Source of the DNA: Brassicibacter mesophilus
Lineage (GTDB): Bacteria > Bacillota > Clostridia > Tissierellales > Proteiniboraceae
Length of the DNA: 64,000 bases
NCBI RefSeq assembly: GCF_050433385.1
Contig: NZ_JBNPXI010000023.1
Coordinates: 10,867 to 74,866, forward strand
Reading direction: 5' to 3'
Every line of letters begins with the position of its first letter. The stretch's first letter is position 1. Of the stretch, positions 42,524-52,278 are shown piece by piece. The notes below the pieces were generated by a model, which saw nothing but the letters and a program-made list of their open reading frames with translations, ran no database searches and had not been told where the DNA came from. The position numbers and the translations under genes were made by a program.

Positions 42524-43765
42524 TCAAACTATATTTATAATATATACTGTAACCATTACTAGATATATCAATGGCAATATGAATATATAATTTTTATAAA
42601 GCTTCTTCACATTTACCTCAAAATACTCAAGAGTTAAAACCTGACACAGATGTAATGGAGAAATATAGTAAAACATAAATGCAGATGTGTATATGAACAT
42701 AGCATATAATAGCTTAGTATCATAGTCTGGAGCTAAAGGCAGTATCATTGGGAACAGTATTGCTATCCCTGGCTGAGTTGAAGCTAGTGGAAATGAAATC
42801 ATTGCACAAGCAATAAATATTAACAACTCTATTGGCATTCCTTTGTCTAGCATTGCATTGAGTTGTACAAATATTTGATCTATGTCATTTACCACATTCT
42901 TATATACCATTATACCTAAAATTGCTATAACCATAGCTGGTTTTATTCCTTTATACATGGTTTTAAATACATTTTCTTCAACTTTATATTTGTTATCATG
43001 TCTTATATCATATTGATTGATAAGAATGCTTATAGTGATACCAAATAGTAAGGAAATATAAAAAGGTAATTTTAAAAGTACTACACCTAACAAACTTACT
43101 ACTATAGGGGAAGAATACAGAAGAAATTCAGCTATTGACTTAAGATACTGTTTAAATCCAATTTTTTCAGCCTTTTGTTCACTATATCCTCTAACGAAAA
43201 AGATATATCCTAATATATACATAGCTAGAGCAATAGGAAGCTGAAGCTTAACAAAATCCCAGATGTTAAATCCACCTATTTCAGACGCCAGCATTATTGT
43301 AGGAGCTAAAGGAAAAATGAAGTATAGAGCATGTCTAAATATCAGGTTAATAGTAGCTCTTTTATGATTCGGTATACCTAGCTTATCTCCTAGAACTTGT
43401 ACTACAGGGCAAGACATCAGTGCGCCCCCTGTAACTAGTAATGTCCCAATTATAGCAGGAGCAATCAGTATAGTAAGCTTAGCACTTCTAAGCATTTTTT
43501 CCAGAGAATTTATCATTCTGTCTAAGATTAAGTACTTTTCCATTAGATGACCTAGTATGGTTATTAAGGCTATTATAGCTGCTAGAGATATGGTTGTTGG
43601 ATCAGTTAGTGTTTTAAGTAAAGTTGCGAATACATACTTTATACCTTTTCCATTTAGTAGAGCAAGTATTATTGCGCCAGTAATAAGAGAATATCCTATG
43701 TTTATTTTCTTATTAACTAAAAAAAGTGTAATTGCTATCGAAAGTATTAAAGATATAAATATCAT
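42524..43765 (-). CDS. DUF401 family membrane transporter-like protein
   Basis: A 413-residue protein with about 10-11 transmembrane helices, matching DUF401 (ion-transporter superfamily). Conserved-looking segments are 'TGGALMSCPVVQVLGDKLGIPNHKRATINLIFRHALYFIFPLAPTIML' and 'ASTQPGIAILFPMILPLAP', with internal duplication typical of the superfamily. Substrate is unknown; organic anions are plausible. The start is ATG at 43765 behind AAAGGGGG. It appears monocistronic. Confidence 0.78.
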   Translation of the reverse strand: MIFISLILSIAITLFLVNKKINIGYSLITGAIILALLNGKGIKYVFATLLKTLTDPTTISLAAIIALITILGHLMEKYLILDRMINSLEKMLRSAKLTILIAPAIIGTLLVTGGALMSCPVVQVLGDKLGIPNHKRATINLIFRHALYFIFPLAPTIMLASEIGGFNIWDFVKLQLPIALAMYILGYIFFVRGYSEQKAEKIGFKQYLKSIAEFLLYSSPIVVSLLGVVLLKLPFYISLLFGITISILINQYDIRHDNKYKVEENVFKTMYKGIKPAMVIAILGIMVYKNVVNDIDQIFVQLNAMLDKGMPIELLIFIACAMISFPLASTQPGIAILFPMILPLAPDYDTKLLYAMFIYTSAFMFYYISPLHLCQVLTLEYFEVNVKKLYKNYIFILPLIYLVMVTVYIINIV

Positions 43766-43933
43766 TTTGTCCCCCTTTGATCTGTATTAGATTAATCTAA
43801 TATAATATATCATAAAAATCAGTATAGCAAAACACCTAAACATGTGATAATTTTGCTAGGAGTAAATATTGCAGCACTACAATTTATTTACACGTATAAC
43901 TTACCAATATTTAGAGGATTTAAGTAATTTAAG

Positions 43934-44066
43934 TAGAAGAATATATTGTTCAAAAATTTTTATGGGTATGTGATAGAGATATGGAAGAAGTGGCAAGATC
44001 TATGTAAGAACTAAATCTGATGATTAATGACTTGTCTAAAGCCATAGAGATTTTTAAGCTTTAGTG
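43934..44066 (+). pseudogene. possible remnant of a sigma-54-type activator C-terminus
   Basis: One frame reads 'EEYIVQKFLWVCDRDMEEVARSM', like the Fis-type HTH end of sigma-54-dependent regulators ('..VA..LGI.RTTL'), before a stop and frame break. There is no start and no upstream domains. It is a weak match and might be chance. Confidence 0.2.
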
Positions 44067-44079
44067 AGGTTTTAATGAG

Positions 44080-44106
44080 AAAGACAGGACTTTTAGTCCT
44101 GCCTTT
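44080..44106. terminator. terminator of ilvE
   Basis: AAAGACAGGAC (44080-44090) pairs with GTCCTGCCTTT (44096-44106), one mismatch, just after the ilvE stop on the minus strand. Confidence 0.65.
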
Positions 44107-44113
44107 CTGTGTA

Positions 44114-45139
44114 TTATTCTACTTCTACAATCCATCCCTCTGGAGCTTCTACATCTCCAAACTGTATACCATAAAGAGTATTGTAAAGCTTTTTAGTTAT
44201 AGGACCTACTTCTGTTTCACTATGAAAAACATGAAGCGTGCCTTTATATTCTATACCACCTATAGGAGTTATTACAGCAGCAGTTCCACAAGCACCTGCT
44301 TCTTTGAATTCATCTAAATTGTCTATGAGAACGTCTCTTTCTTCTGCTCCCAATCCTAAATATTCTTTTGCTACATGTAATAGTGAATACTTAGTTATAC
44401 TAGGAAGAATAGATGGAGAAAAAGGAGTAACGAACTTATTGTCTTTAGTAATTCCGAAGAAATTAGCTGCTCCGACTTCTTCAATCTTTGTATGAGTTGC
44501 TGGGTCAAGATATATACAATCTGCAAAACCTTTTTTTACTGCTTGTTCATGAGCAAGAAGACTGCCGGCATAGTTTCCTCCAACTTTTGCTGCACCAGTT
44601 CCGTAAGGCGCTGCTCTATCATATTCTGAAACAGTGAAGTTTACTGGAGCCATTCCCCCTTTAAAATAAGGGCCAACTGGCACACAAAATACACAGAATA
44701 AGTACTCTGGAGCTGGTTTTACTCCAAGATTATCTCCAACACCTATCATGAAAGGTCGTAAGTAAAGTGTAGCTCCAGTTCCATATGGAGGAACATAAGC
44801 TTCATTTGCTTTAACAACTTGAATACATGCGTCTATAAACTTGTCCTCAGGTATTTCAGGCATTAATATACGATTACAGCTTTTATTCATACGTTTAGCG
44901 TTTTGATCAGGTCTGAAAAGCTGGATATTTCCATCTTTTCTACGATAAGCTTTTAGTCCTTCAAAGCATTGCTGTCCATAGTGAAGGGCAGTCGAAGCTT
45001 CGCTTATAGAAAGATTATTATCTTCTACTAGCTTACCTTCATCCCATTTACCATCTTTCCACTTTGAAACATAGCGAAAGTCGGTCTTCATATAGCTAAA
45101 TCCCAGTTTGCGCCAATCGATGTTTACAGTTTGACTCAT
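44114..45139 (-). CDS. ilvE: branched-chain amino acid aminotransferase
   Basis: A 341-residue fold-type IV PLP aminotransferase of the BCAT type II branch. It has 'ALHYGQQCFEGLKAYRRKDGNIQLFRPDQNAKRMNKSCNRILMP', the PLP lysine in 'GAAKVGGNYAGSLLA', and 'LLIDNLDEFKEAGACGTAAVITPI'-type cofactor residues. It interconverts Leu, Ile and Val with their 2-oxo acids using glutamate. GGAGGAGAT precedes the ATG. The 280 bp upstream contain a GACGG/CCGTC hairpin and a TTCTTAAT/ATTAAGAA repeat, but I saw no T-box. Confidence 0.95.
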   Translation of the reverse strand: MSQTVNIDWRKLGFSYMKTDFRYVSKWKDGKWDEGKLVEDNNLSISEASTALHYGQQCFEGLKAYRRKDGNIQLFRPDQNAKRMNKSCNRILMPEIPEDKFIDACIQVVKANEAYVPPYGTGATLYLRPFMIGVGDNLGVKPAPEYLFCVFCVPVGPYFKGGMAPVNFTVSEYDRAAPYGTGAAKVGGNYAGSLLAHEQAVKKGFADCIYLDPATHTKIEEVGAANFFGITKDNKFVTPFSPSILPSITKYSLLHVAKEYLGLGAEERDVLIDNLDEFKEAGACGTAAVITPIGGIEYKGTLHVFHSETEVGPITKKLYNTLYGIQFGDVEAPEGWIVEVE

Positions 45140-45476
45140 ATAATCTCCTCCTATTTTAAAGATTCTTAATTTTTAGTGAATAAAAGATACACATTAAGAA
45201 TTGTGTGAATATAGAAATGTAAGCTTATATTGTATGTATATTACTATACATAACAAAAGATATACTATTTATATAATTATATCATAAAAATATACTTATG
45301 TACTATGACGGTAAAACCGTCTAGTATTGACTCAATTATAGAACGCTAGCAAACTTAATAAATGCAGTCAAAAGTTTAATTAAATTTAACTATACATTGA
45401 CGAATAAAATTAGTTATTATATAATATGCTTACAAAGTTAAATCAAATTAAACTAAATGGAGAATGGGGGAGAAAA

Positions 45477-46442
45477 ATGAGCAAAATATCAAAAACTGTT
45501 AATTGGGAAGAAGCTATAAACGAGTCAGAAGTAGTCAATATTGGTGGTGTAGCTCAATACATACTTATACGAGGGAACAACAAGAATAATCCAATAATCC
45601 TTTTTTTACATGGGGGACCAGGTATCCCTTATAGTACAAATGCATCTGAATTTCAAAGAAAGATAGAAGAGCATTTTGTAGTTGTAAACTGGGATCAAAG
45701 AGGAACTGGAAAGTCATATAATCGTGATATACCTAAAGACTCAATGAACTTAGAACAGTTTATTTCAGATACTAATGAGGTTGTTGATTATATTTTAAAT
45801 AAATTTAATAGAGATAAGTTATATTTAGCAGCGCAGTCATTTGGGAGCGTACTAGGAATTATGACAGTGAATAGGTATCCAGAAAAATTTTATGCTTATA
45901 TTGGAATAGGTCAAGTAGTTGATATTAAAGAAAATGAAAGAGTATCATATGAATTTTTACTAAATGAAGTAAAGAAACAAAAACATACTACCGCAATTAA
46001 AGATTTAGAAGAAATAGGGCATCCACCGTATAAAAATTTTTTAAGGGACATGTCAAAACAAAGAAGATGGTTAAATGAATTTGGTTACGTTGAGAGAAAT
46101 TGTAACATATTTAGAAGTTTCAAAGAAAAATGTAGTGAAGAAGAGATTGAAAGGATTATGGAAGGTAGTGAATTTACTGCAAAGAATTTATTAACTGAAA
46201 TAATTGAAAAGGAAATTAGTTTTTTTGAAAGTATAAAAGAAATAAAAGTTCCTGTATATTTTTGTATGGGTAGATATGATTATACATCACCTTCAATAAT
46301 AGTAGAAAAGTACAGTGAACAATTAAAGGCACCTAAAAAAGAAAGCATCTGGTTTGAAAATTCAGCTCATTTTCCTGATTACGAAGAATCAGATAAATTT
46401 TCTGATGTACTACTAAAAATTCTAGAAGAAACTTATAAATAG
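45477..46442 (+). CDS. alpha/beta hydrolase (proline iminopeptidase-like)
   Basis: A 321-residue hydrolase started at the ATG at 45477 behind GGGGGAG; an upstream in-frame ATG (45426) lacks a site. Features are the oxyanion-hole 'LFLHGGPGIPYSTNASEF', 'VVNWDQRGTGKSYNRDI', nucleophile elbow 'LAAQSFGSVLGI' (Ser) and a terminal 'SAHFPDYEE' His. This pattern is typical of proline iminopeptidases and related small-molecule hydrolases. It is monocistronic with a good terminator. Confidence 0.85.
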   Translation: MSKISKTVNWEEAINESEVVNIGGVAQYILIRGNNKNNPIILFLHGGPGIPYSTNASEFQRKIEEHFVVVNWDQRGTGKSYNRDIPKDSMNLEQFISDTNEVVDYILNKFNRDKLYLAAQSFGSVLGIMTVNRYPEKFYAYIGIGQVVDIKENERVSYEFLLNEVKKQKHTTAIKDLEEIGHPPYKNFLRDMSKQRRWLNEFGYVERNCNIFRSFKEKCSEEEIERIMEGSEFTAKNLLTEIIEKEISFFESIKEIKVPVYFCMGRYDYTSPSIIVEKYSEQLKAPKKESIWFENSAHFPDYEESDKFSDVLLKILEETYK

Positions 46443-46444
46443 AG

Positions 46445-46464
46445 AGCGTGTAAACGCTTTTTTT
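46445..46464 (+). terminator. terminator of hydrolase gene
   Basis: AGCGT/ACGCT short stem (46445-46458) directly followed by T7, right after the stop codon. Confidence 0.75.
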
Positions 46465-46541
46465 GACTAATATAATTTTTAATACTTAAATAATCTTCTA
46501 CGATGAAATGTACCATAAATTAGCTTATAGCCGTGTTTATT

Positions 46542-47858
46542 CTATTTAAAAGGAAGTCCTTTAAGATCATCCTCCATATCATTTGCCATTTTTAGATATT
46601 TAAATGCAGTTTCAAACTCTTTAAGCTTATGATATATTTCACTTATGCTTTTGTACGCAAAAACGTGATAAATAGAATTTTGGAAAACTTCTAGCTTTGC
46701 AATACCAATATGCATTTCCTTTAAAGCCTCATTATATTTTCCTAATTTAAATAATGTAAGACCATGATATATTTTAGCTGACCACATAAAAAGATAGTCA
46801 TGTTTAAGAAGTTTATCGTAATTATAATTCATCTTCTCAAGTAATGTCAGAGCATTTTCATAATCTTCTAAAAGATATAATGCCTTAGCTTTTGCCATAG
46901 TGTAAAATATTTTTAAATCTTTTCTAAGCATGTTGTCTTCAATACTATTTAAGTATTCAATTGCCTTTTGAGGATTATTAATATGAATTTCAAATTCTGC
47001 ATAGTTTATATGAATTATAGACATACTTAATTTATCTTCTGTAAAAAGTGCAAATTGTTCAGCTTTATGAATATTATATTTAAACTCATCATAGTTTCTT
47101 GAAATTAAATTTATTGAAGCTAACGTTTGATATAATGAATCAGATTTATAGTATATTTTTTTTTCGTTAGAAAATGATATAGCCTTTTTTAGCATTAATA
47201 CAGTATTATTAAAATCTCCTAATCCAGAGTATACTAGGGCTTTTATAAACATTAATTTTATCTCAAATAAATAGTCTTTAGTTATAGATAAGTTATATAC
47301 ATCAGTTGCCTTGTCTAAAATATCTAAGCATGGCATATAGTTAAAGTCACTCATATATCTGTTAATCTTCTCAATATATGCAATTGCAGCATCTGAATAT
47401 AGCTGATTTTTTTCATATATATTTACAGCCTTGTCAATTACTTTTTCGCTTTCATCAAATAAATTTAAATAAGCTAAACATTCTCCAAGTTTATAAAGAA
47501 TATCACTATATAACTTATCATTTTGTTTAAAATTATATTTAGATAATAAAGCATACAATTCTTCCCTGGATTTTTCATATTTCAAACTATCAATTAGTGA
47601 GTTAATTTCTTTTACTTTTTCTCTAATTTCGTTTATAGGTAGTTCATTTTTAGGCAGACAATCATCTTCTAAAAAATAGGATACTGGTTTGTCTAATCTT
47701 TTAGCTATTAATTTAAGGTTTTTCATTGATGGAGTTGCAATGTTGTTTTCAATTTGGCTTAACATACTTTTGGTCATATCTTTTCCAGCCAATTCAGACT
47801 GTGTAATCTTAAGTTCTTTTCTTAACTCTTTTATTTTTTCGCCTATAGATTTAGACAA
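46542..47858 (-). CDS. XRE-type regulator with TPR repeats
   Basis: A 438-residue protein. The N-terminal HTH is 'GEKIKELRKELKITQSELAGKDMTKSMLSQIENNIATPSMKNLKLIAKRL' (1-60). The remaining ~370 residues are tetratricopeptide-like helices ('DILYKLGECLAYLNLFDESEKVIDKAVNIYEK' and repeats). The layout is that of RRNPP-type or PlcR-like regulators that sense peptides through the TPR part. No small exported peptide gene was recognised nearby, so the signal is unknown. A GGAGGTTTTTTA site precedes the ATG at 47858. Confidence 0.88.
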   Translation of the reverse strand: MSKSIGEKIKELRKELKITQSELAGKDMTKSMLSQIENNIATPSMKNLKLIAKRLDKPVSYFLEDDCLPKNELPINEIREKVKEINSLIDSLKYEKSREELYALLSKYNFKQNDKLYSDILYKLGECLAYLNLFDESEKVIDKAVNIYEKNQLYSDAAIAYIEKINRYMSDFNYMPCLDILDKATDVYNLSITKDYLFEIKLMFIKALVYSGLGDFNNTVLMLKKAISFSNEKKIYYKSDSLYQTLASINLISRNYDEFKYNIHKAEQFALFTEDKLSMSIIHINYAEFEIHINNPQKAIEYLNSIEDNMLRKDLKIFYTMAKAKALYLLEDYENALTLLEKMNYNYDKLLKHDYLFMWSAKIYHGLTLFKLGKYNEALKEMHIGIAKLEVFQNSIYHVFAYKSISEIYHKLKEFETAFKYLKMANDMEDDLKGLPFK

Positions 47859-48060
47859 TTAAAAAACCTCCAGAAGTTTAATTTGAATTAACATTAATTA
47901 TATGTTTACCATTATATTATAGTAGAAACATATTGAATTAACAAGATAACTAAATATATGTAAATAAGTTTAAAATAATTAAACTTATTCTTAACAAGAA
48001 GAGAGTAGAATGTAAAGTTTAAAAATACCTTAAAAATACTATGATATCTTAATTAAATTG

Positions 48061-48092
48061 AAAGCCCTGTATTATTTAAAATACAAGGCTTT
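48061..48092. terminator. terminator after cotJC
   Basis: AAAGCCCTGTATT (48061-48073) pairs with AATACAAGGCTTT (48080-48092) with one mismatch, 30 bp after the cotJC stop. Confidence 0.65.
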
Positions 48093-48124
48093 TAATAATT
48101 AGAGAGTGTTAGAATACTTCTTAA

Positions 48125-48542
48125 CTAATAGACTTTTTTCTTGCTCATATGATCTTCAACTATACACAAAGTTTCTCCAAATCTTTGAAAGTGAACCACT
48201 TCTCTTTCTCTTAAGAATCTTAAGGTATCAGTAACACCAGGGTCATCACTTACATTAATTAGATATTCGTATGTTGCTCTAGCTTTTTGTTCAGCAGCCA
48301 TATCCTCATGTAAATCTGCTATTGGATCTGCTTTAGATTGAATAAATGTAGCAGTCCATGCATATCCCCCAGCATTATGAGGGAAAGGACTCTTGCCATG
48401 GTTAACATAGTGAGCTTCAAAAGGTGTGCCTTTAATTTTTTCTATAGGAGCATCTTTTGTTAGCTTATATACTAATGTACCAATTATCTCCCAATGCGCT
48501 AATTCTTCAGTACCAATATCAGTTAAAATACCTTTAGCTTGA
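48125..48542 (-). CDS. cotJC: CotJC, 3' part, separated by element
   Basis: This codes for the C-terminal 137 residues of CotJC, a manganese-catalase-like spore coat protein: 'AKGILTDIGTEELAHWEIIGTLVYKLT', 'HEDMAAEQKARATYEYLINVSDDPGV' and 'REREVVHFQRFGE' carry the di-manganese ligands (E, H, ExxH-type). The frame extends upstream into element sequence, giving a false start. The N-terminal 53 residues are at 57531-57690. Joining at the TCAAG core gives a 190-residue protein reading 'TIPTNQAKGILTD', exactly as in intact CotJC. In the integrated state the split catalase should be inactive. Confidence 0.92.
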
Positions 48543-48563
48543 GTCGTTGGAATATGTTTCAAC
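48538..48563. other. attachment site at left end of cotJC element
   Basis: The plus-strand core CTTGA (48538-48542) is identical at 57531-57535. The element-side arms AGTCG (48542-48546) and AATATGTTTCAAC (48551-48563) are inverted copies of CGACT (57525-57529) and GTTGAAACATATT (57511-57523). The circular attP is therefore a near-perfect dyad centred on the core. Confidence 0.88.
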
Positions 48564-49997
48564 TTAATAGTTAGGTATAACTTTAACATCATCATTAGTT
48601 ATAATGACTTCTTTTATTAAAAGTTTTATTATATTTCTTTTTTCTTCAAAAGTAGCTTCTTTCCATATTAATTCAAAGTTATCTAAAATGCTTAATATTT
48701 CTTGAACTTTAACTTGTTTATTATAAATAATGGACCTTGAGTTATTATATTCACTTATTGTTTTTAGTAGATTTTTTTTATTGTTATGAAGTTCTTCTAA
48801 ACGTTTAGATAGCTCATTTGCTGGTATGTTGTCATATTGGTAGAGGTCCATAAGCTTAGATATTTGCTTATCAATATTATCTATTTGCTCGCTTAATATA
48901 TCTATATCAAGCTTTATACTATCTTCTTTTAATCTTGAAGTATATTTATCCTTCATTATATCTTTATCTAGTTTAGTATTTATTATATGATTTATAACCT
49001 CATGATCTACTTTTTTCATAGGTATATGTTTGCCTGGACAATTTGGATCTTTTATCATATGCTTAGGCGTTTTTGCAGCTGAGTAGCAATAATAGTAATA
49101 TGTCTTTTCCCCATCTTCACATCTGGTAATCCATGTACCTTTTAATCTAGCACCACAATAGCCACATCTTATCATTCCAGTTAAAAGGTATTTAGAACGT
49201 GGATACTTCTTATTACTTCTTTTTTCCATTAGTTCTTGAGTTTTATTGAATAAATCTTCATCAATAATAGGCTCGTGCACGCCTTGATATAGCTCTCCTT
49301 TATATTCAATAAATCCCCTGTATATATGATTATTCAATATCCTTACTATAGCATTTGTTTGCCAAAGAACACCATTTTTTTTCTTAAATCCTTTTTTATC
49401 CATGATAGTAGCTATAGCGTGGTATCCATGACCTTTATTATATAGTCTAAATATCTCTTTTACATGTATAGCCTCATATTCATCAATTACTAATTCATCT
49501 GTTTCAGGAAGATATTTATAACCATGTGGAACATATCCACCACCACGAAATAATCCTTCCTTAGCTCTTTTTTCTTTACCTAGTTTAGTTCTTTCTTTTA
49601 TAGTTTCTCTTTCAAGCTGCGCGAATACTGATAATATACCAATCATAGCTTTTCCGAAAGGAGTTGTAGTATCAAATGATTCTGATAAAGAAACAAAATC
49701 AACCTCAGCAGGAAGAAACTTTTCTTCTATAAGGAATAAAGTATCTTTCTGAGATCGAGAAAGCCTGTCCAATTTATATACTAATACAATATCTATGTCA
49801 TCAAGCTCATTTAAAAGCTTTTGTAACCCTGGTCTATCTGTATTAGCTCCAGTCCAACCAGCATCAACGTATATGTCAAATATGTTCCAAGACTTAGCTT
49901 TACAATAGCTAATAAGTTTTTCTTTTTGTGCATCTATAGAAAAGTTTTGAGCTTGCTCTTGTGAAGATACTCGAATGTATATAGCAGCTTTCTTCAT
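48564..49997 (-). CDS. large serine recombinase of the cotJC element
   Basis: A 477-residue serine integrase: catalytic domain 'KAAIYIRVSSQEQAQNFSIDAQKEKLISYCK' (nucleophilic Ser), 'DIYVDAGWTGANTDRPGLQKLL' and 'YKLDRLSRSQKDTL'. The recombinase domain follows, then a zinc ribbon ('GMIRCGYCGARLKG...YYYCYSAAK') and a coiled coil (about 360-430). It is intact and begins at ATG 49997 behind AAAGGGCG. It probably excises the element, restoring cotJC, if a sporulation-specific promoter or directionality factor is available. I could not identify a sigma-E or sigma-K promoter with confidence. Confidence 0.95.
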   Translation of the reverse strand: MKKAAIYIRVSSQEQAQNFSIDAQKEKLISYCKAKSWNIFDIYVDAGWTGANTDRPGLQKLLNELDDIDIVLVYKLDRLSRSQKDTLFLIEEKFLPAEVDFVSLSESFDTTTPFGKAMIGILSVFAQLERETIKERTKLGKEKRAKEGLFRGGGYVPHGYKYLPETDELVIDEYEAIHVKEIFRLYNKGHGYHAIATIMDKKGFKKKNGVLWQTNAIVRILNNHIYRGFIEYKGELYQGVHEPIIDEDLFNKTQELMEKRSNKKYPRSKYLLTGMIRCGYCGARLKGTWITRCEDGEKTYYYYCYSAAKTPKHMIKDPNCPGKHIPMKKVDHEVINHIINTKLDKDIMKDKYTSRLKEDSIKLDIDILSEQIDNIDKQISKLMDLYQYDNIPANELSKRLEELHNNKKNLLKTISEYNNSRSIIYNKQVKVQEILSILDNFELIWKEATFEEKRNIIKLLIKEVIITNDDVKVIPNY

Positions 49998-50197
49998 TAA
50001 TAATCGCCCTTTCTAGGTATATATTAAGAGAGGTATAAAAACATCTTCTAATGAAATCTTATATTGTATATCAAAAGCTTTAAATGTATCTACTAACAGA
50101 TATATTTACTTGTACATGTAATTGTAAAATATTATAATCATATACACGAACTTGCGTTCTTGTTTGCTAGTTATAATACATAAAGGGGATGAATAAA

Positions 50198-50320
50198 TGA
50201 AAATAATTTATGTTAGTTTGGGAGGTAGATTATATATTATTAAGTCTAAAGATAAAATATACATAAATAATAACTTGAATAGGTGCCATTATTACTTCCA
50301 TAGTTGCGCCTTATATTAGG
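50198..50320 (+). CDS. small hypothetical ORF (40 aa)
   Basis: ATG 50198 follows AAAGGGGATGAATAA. The product begins MKIIYVSLGGRLYIIKSKDK and ends where a GC-richer segment starts, so it may be a truncated gene. No family recognised. Confidence 0.3.
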
Positions 50321-50580
50321 AGCAAAACCACAGTAGAACAACAGAAAAATATTGGGTTTTGGATTGGAGTATCGGTAAACGCTGCAAATTCTTAAAAGTC
50401 TAGTATGAGTGGAAAGAAAAAACAGTATGTAATTGAAATGTGTGCTAGACTGCCCCGAAGCTTGACCCTCTCCAGCACAAACTACAATGCTACGTTGGCT
50501 GAAGTCCAACACTACTACAGTTATAACCCCTTCTTAGTACACAATATATCTTGTGTACTAAGATAATGAATTTTTTTCAT
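50321..50580. other. GC-richer segment of unknown nature
   Basis: This stretch has higher GC than neighbours and a potential stem GTGCT (about 50442) with AGCAC (about 50475). An open frame on the minus strand has no start site or recognisable protein. It may be a decayed insertion sequence end or a structured RNA; I cannot tell. Confidence 0.3.
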
Positions 50581-50585
50581 TATTT

Positions 50586-51041
50586 TTATTTAAACTTGGA
50601 ATTATCATAATTATATGGAATGCTTGTGCCTATTACCACATCTTCAATTTTTTCGATGATTAGCCAGTCATCCATATTACTTTGGCGATCAAAATCTAAA
50701 GGAGGAATTGTCTTAACATCCTTAAACTCAACTAAGCATAGACATTTTTTATGCCATCTTTTTTTTTGCTTACTAGATAGATTAAGCATACTTTGATTAT
50801 CTTCAAGTATTTTTACAATTTCATCTTCTGTTAATTTAACATAGTTTTGAACACTTACTACTGTTGCTGTAGCAGAAATCTTTCCTGTTCCTTTTTTCAT
50901 AAAATACAATATTTCACCTTCAAAAACCCTGCTATGAGGAATTTTTCTTCCCGCTGCACCTCTTACAATCATAGTTTTGGTACCATCAATGATTTTCTCC
51001 AAAACCTTTTCTTTATCATCACAATATACTAAATGTACCAT
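50586..51041 (-). CDS. ASCH/PUA-like domain protein
   Basis: A 151-residue protein resembling ASCH-type domains: 'EKIIDGTKTMIVRGAAGRKIPHSRVFEGEILYFMKKGTGKISATATVVSVQNY' contains the glycine- and basic-rich RNA-binding-like strand region. The C-terminal part is 'CLVEFKDVKTIPPLDFDRQSNMDDWLII'. ASCH proteins bind RNA or nucleosides and some hydrolyse acylated cytidines. GGAGCAATTAAAGA precedes the ATG. A copy of the element's repeated promoter-like sequence (51250-51309) lies upstream. Confidence 0.65.
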   Translation of the reverse strand: MVHLVYCDDKEKVLEKIIDGTKTMIVRGAAGRKIPHSRVFEGEILYFMKKGTGKISATATVVSVQNYVKLTEDEIVKILEDNQSMLNLSSKQKKRWHKKCLCLVEFKDVKTIPPLDFDRQSNMDDWLIIEKIEDVVIGTSIPYNYDNSKFK

Positions 51042-51249
51042 TCTTTAATTGCTCCTTTCGTTTTATGTTAATAATTTTTATTTTTTCTAATACTATTGCA
51101 GCATTAATTCTTTTTCCAAACCATTAAAATCAGTACTCTCTTCTAATAGGATTTCAGCTAACTAGTGGATACCGAACGATAGTTGTTATTTATTCCATAT
51201 TAATGGTATTTGCGAACCAAGGCTTGTGAACATTCATTCATGACTACAT

Positions 51250-51309
51250 CAATTACATATTATATCACAATTTAGCAAAATGTGGACAAAACTAAATTAT
51301 TCTTTAATG
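51250..51309 (-). repeat. promoter-like repeat, copy 1
   Basis: About 45-60 bp similar to 53550-53608 and 56034-56095. On the minus strand it contains TTTTGTCCA and TATAATATGTA, so it likely supplies the promoter of the ASCH gene. Confidence 0.55.
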
Positions 51310-51460
51310 TTTGAAGTCACAAGTTAGTTTATTTATGTAATAAATTTCTATTATTTTACTAAATAGTAAGCATGCCCAATAATAAATAAGAGAAGATATT
51401 ATTATTTATGTTCAAGAAATTATGTCAAAGAATGGACTAGGGAATTATGAGAATGAATAA

Positions 51461-52165
51461 ATGAAAAAGCAAATACAAGGGATTGTGATTGGTATTTTAA
51501 TTATGCTATTTTTAACGAATGTGGCATCTGCTAGAGGTATAGAAAAAACTATAGAAGTTGTTTTCAACCAGGTGAATCTAGAAGTCAATGGCGAAAAAGT
51601 AAATGAAGACGATATTTTATACAATGGAACAACTTATGTACCTTTAAGATTTGTAAGTGAAAACCTGGGTTATAAAGTAGAATGGAGTCAGGAGACTAAA
51701 ACGGTTTTAGTTTACTGTAATCGAAAATTATCCGAAGAGGGAGACAACACTTTACTTTCAGCTAAGGGAGATAATTACAGTAATTCAGAAGATTATTCTA
51801 TATTAAAAGATGAAAGAACAACTATAAAATCAGACTTAATGTATAGTATAGATGAAAAATATGGAATTGATTTTGATGCTGAAAATGCTCATAAGTTCTT
51901 TTTGAAGTCTCAAACAGGAAGAGCTAGACATGAGTTATCTGTTGCCAAAAACCAAGTTTTAAAAATTGAATATTATATGTTAAATGATGGTGGAAATCTC
52001 CGTTTTTTAGAGATATATGATGATAATTATAATCTTATGAAAACTTTAGATTCAAATTCAAAGGGAACAATTGAAATTCAATTTCATAAATCAACTAAAG
52101 CTCATATAGATATAGTTGGTGAAAACACTCACTGTTATGTTGATGTAAAATGGAGTGTTGAATAA
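51461..52165 (+). CDS. exported stalk-domain (copper amine oxidase N-like) protein
   Basis: A 234-residue exported protein. Signal peptide 1-25 ('GIVIGILIMLFLTNVASARG') is followed by a stalk domain ('VNLEVNGEKVNEDDILYNGTTYVPLRFVSENLGYKVEWSQETKTVLVY'). The C-terminal domain is beta-rich and unassigned ('NLRFLEIYDDNYNLMKTLDSNSKGTIEIQFHKSTKAHIDIVG'). Stalk domains are common in Firmicute surface proteins. Only a weak site precedes the ATG. As cargo of a sporulation-gene element it has no evident link to excision. Confidence 0.8.
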   Translation: MKKQIQGIVIGILIMLFLTNVASARGIEKTIEVVFNQVNLEVNGEKVNEDDILYNGTTYVPLRFVSENLGYKVEWSQETKTVLVYCNRKLSEEGDNTLLSAKGDNYSNSEDYSILKDERTTIKSDLMYSIDEKYGIDFDAENAHKFFLKSQTGRARHELSVAKNQVLKIEYYMLNDGGNLRFLEIYDDNYNLMKTLDSNSKGTIEIQFHKSTKAHIDIVGENTHCYVDVKWSVE

Positions 52166-52278
52166 TTAGCTTGTTCGTTAATGTAGAGTAAGGTAAAACT
52201 TACTCTGTTTTTTTACCCTTTACACCGAACAAATGTTCCTATACAATATAAGTATGAATATATTGGTAAGGCGATTCC

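Noticed and set aside
45150..45420. Possible T-box riboswitch before ilvE
   Set aside because: Hairpins are present, but neither the T-box bulge sequence nor a specifier loop could be recognised.
48543..48595. N-terminal extension of the CotJC 3' frame, which could be taken as a start
   Set aside because: It overlaps the recombinase stop and att arm; the true N-terminus lies at 57531-57690.
50246..50512. Minus-strand frame in the GC-richer segment of the cotJC element
   Set aside because: No start site, no recognisable protein and odd composition; described as an anomalous segment instead.
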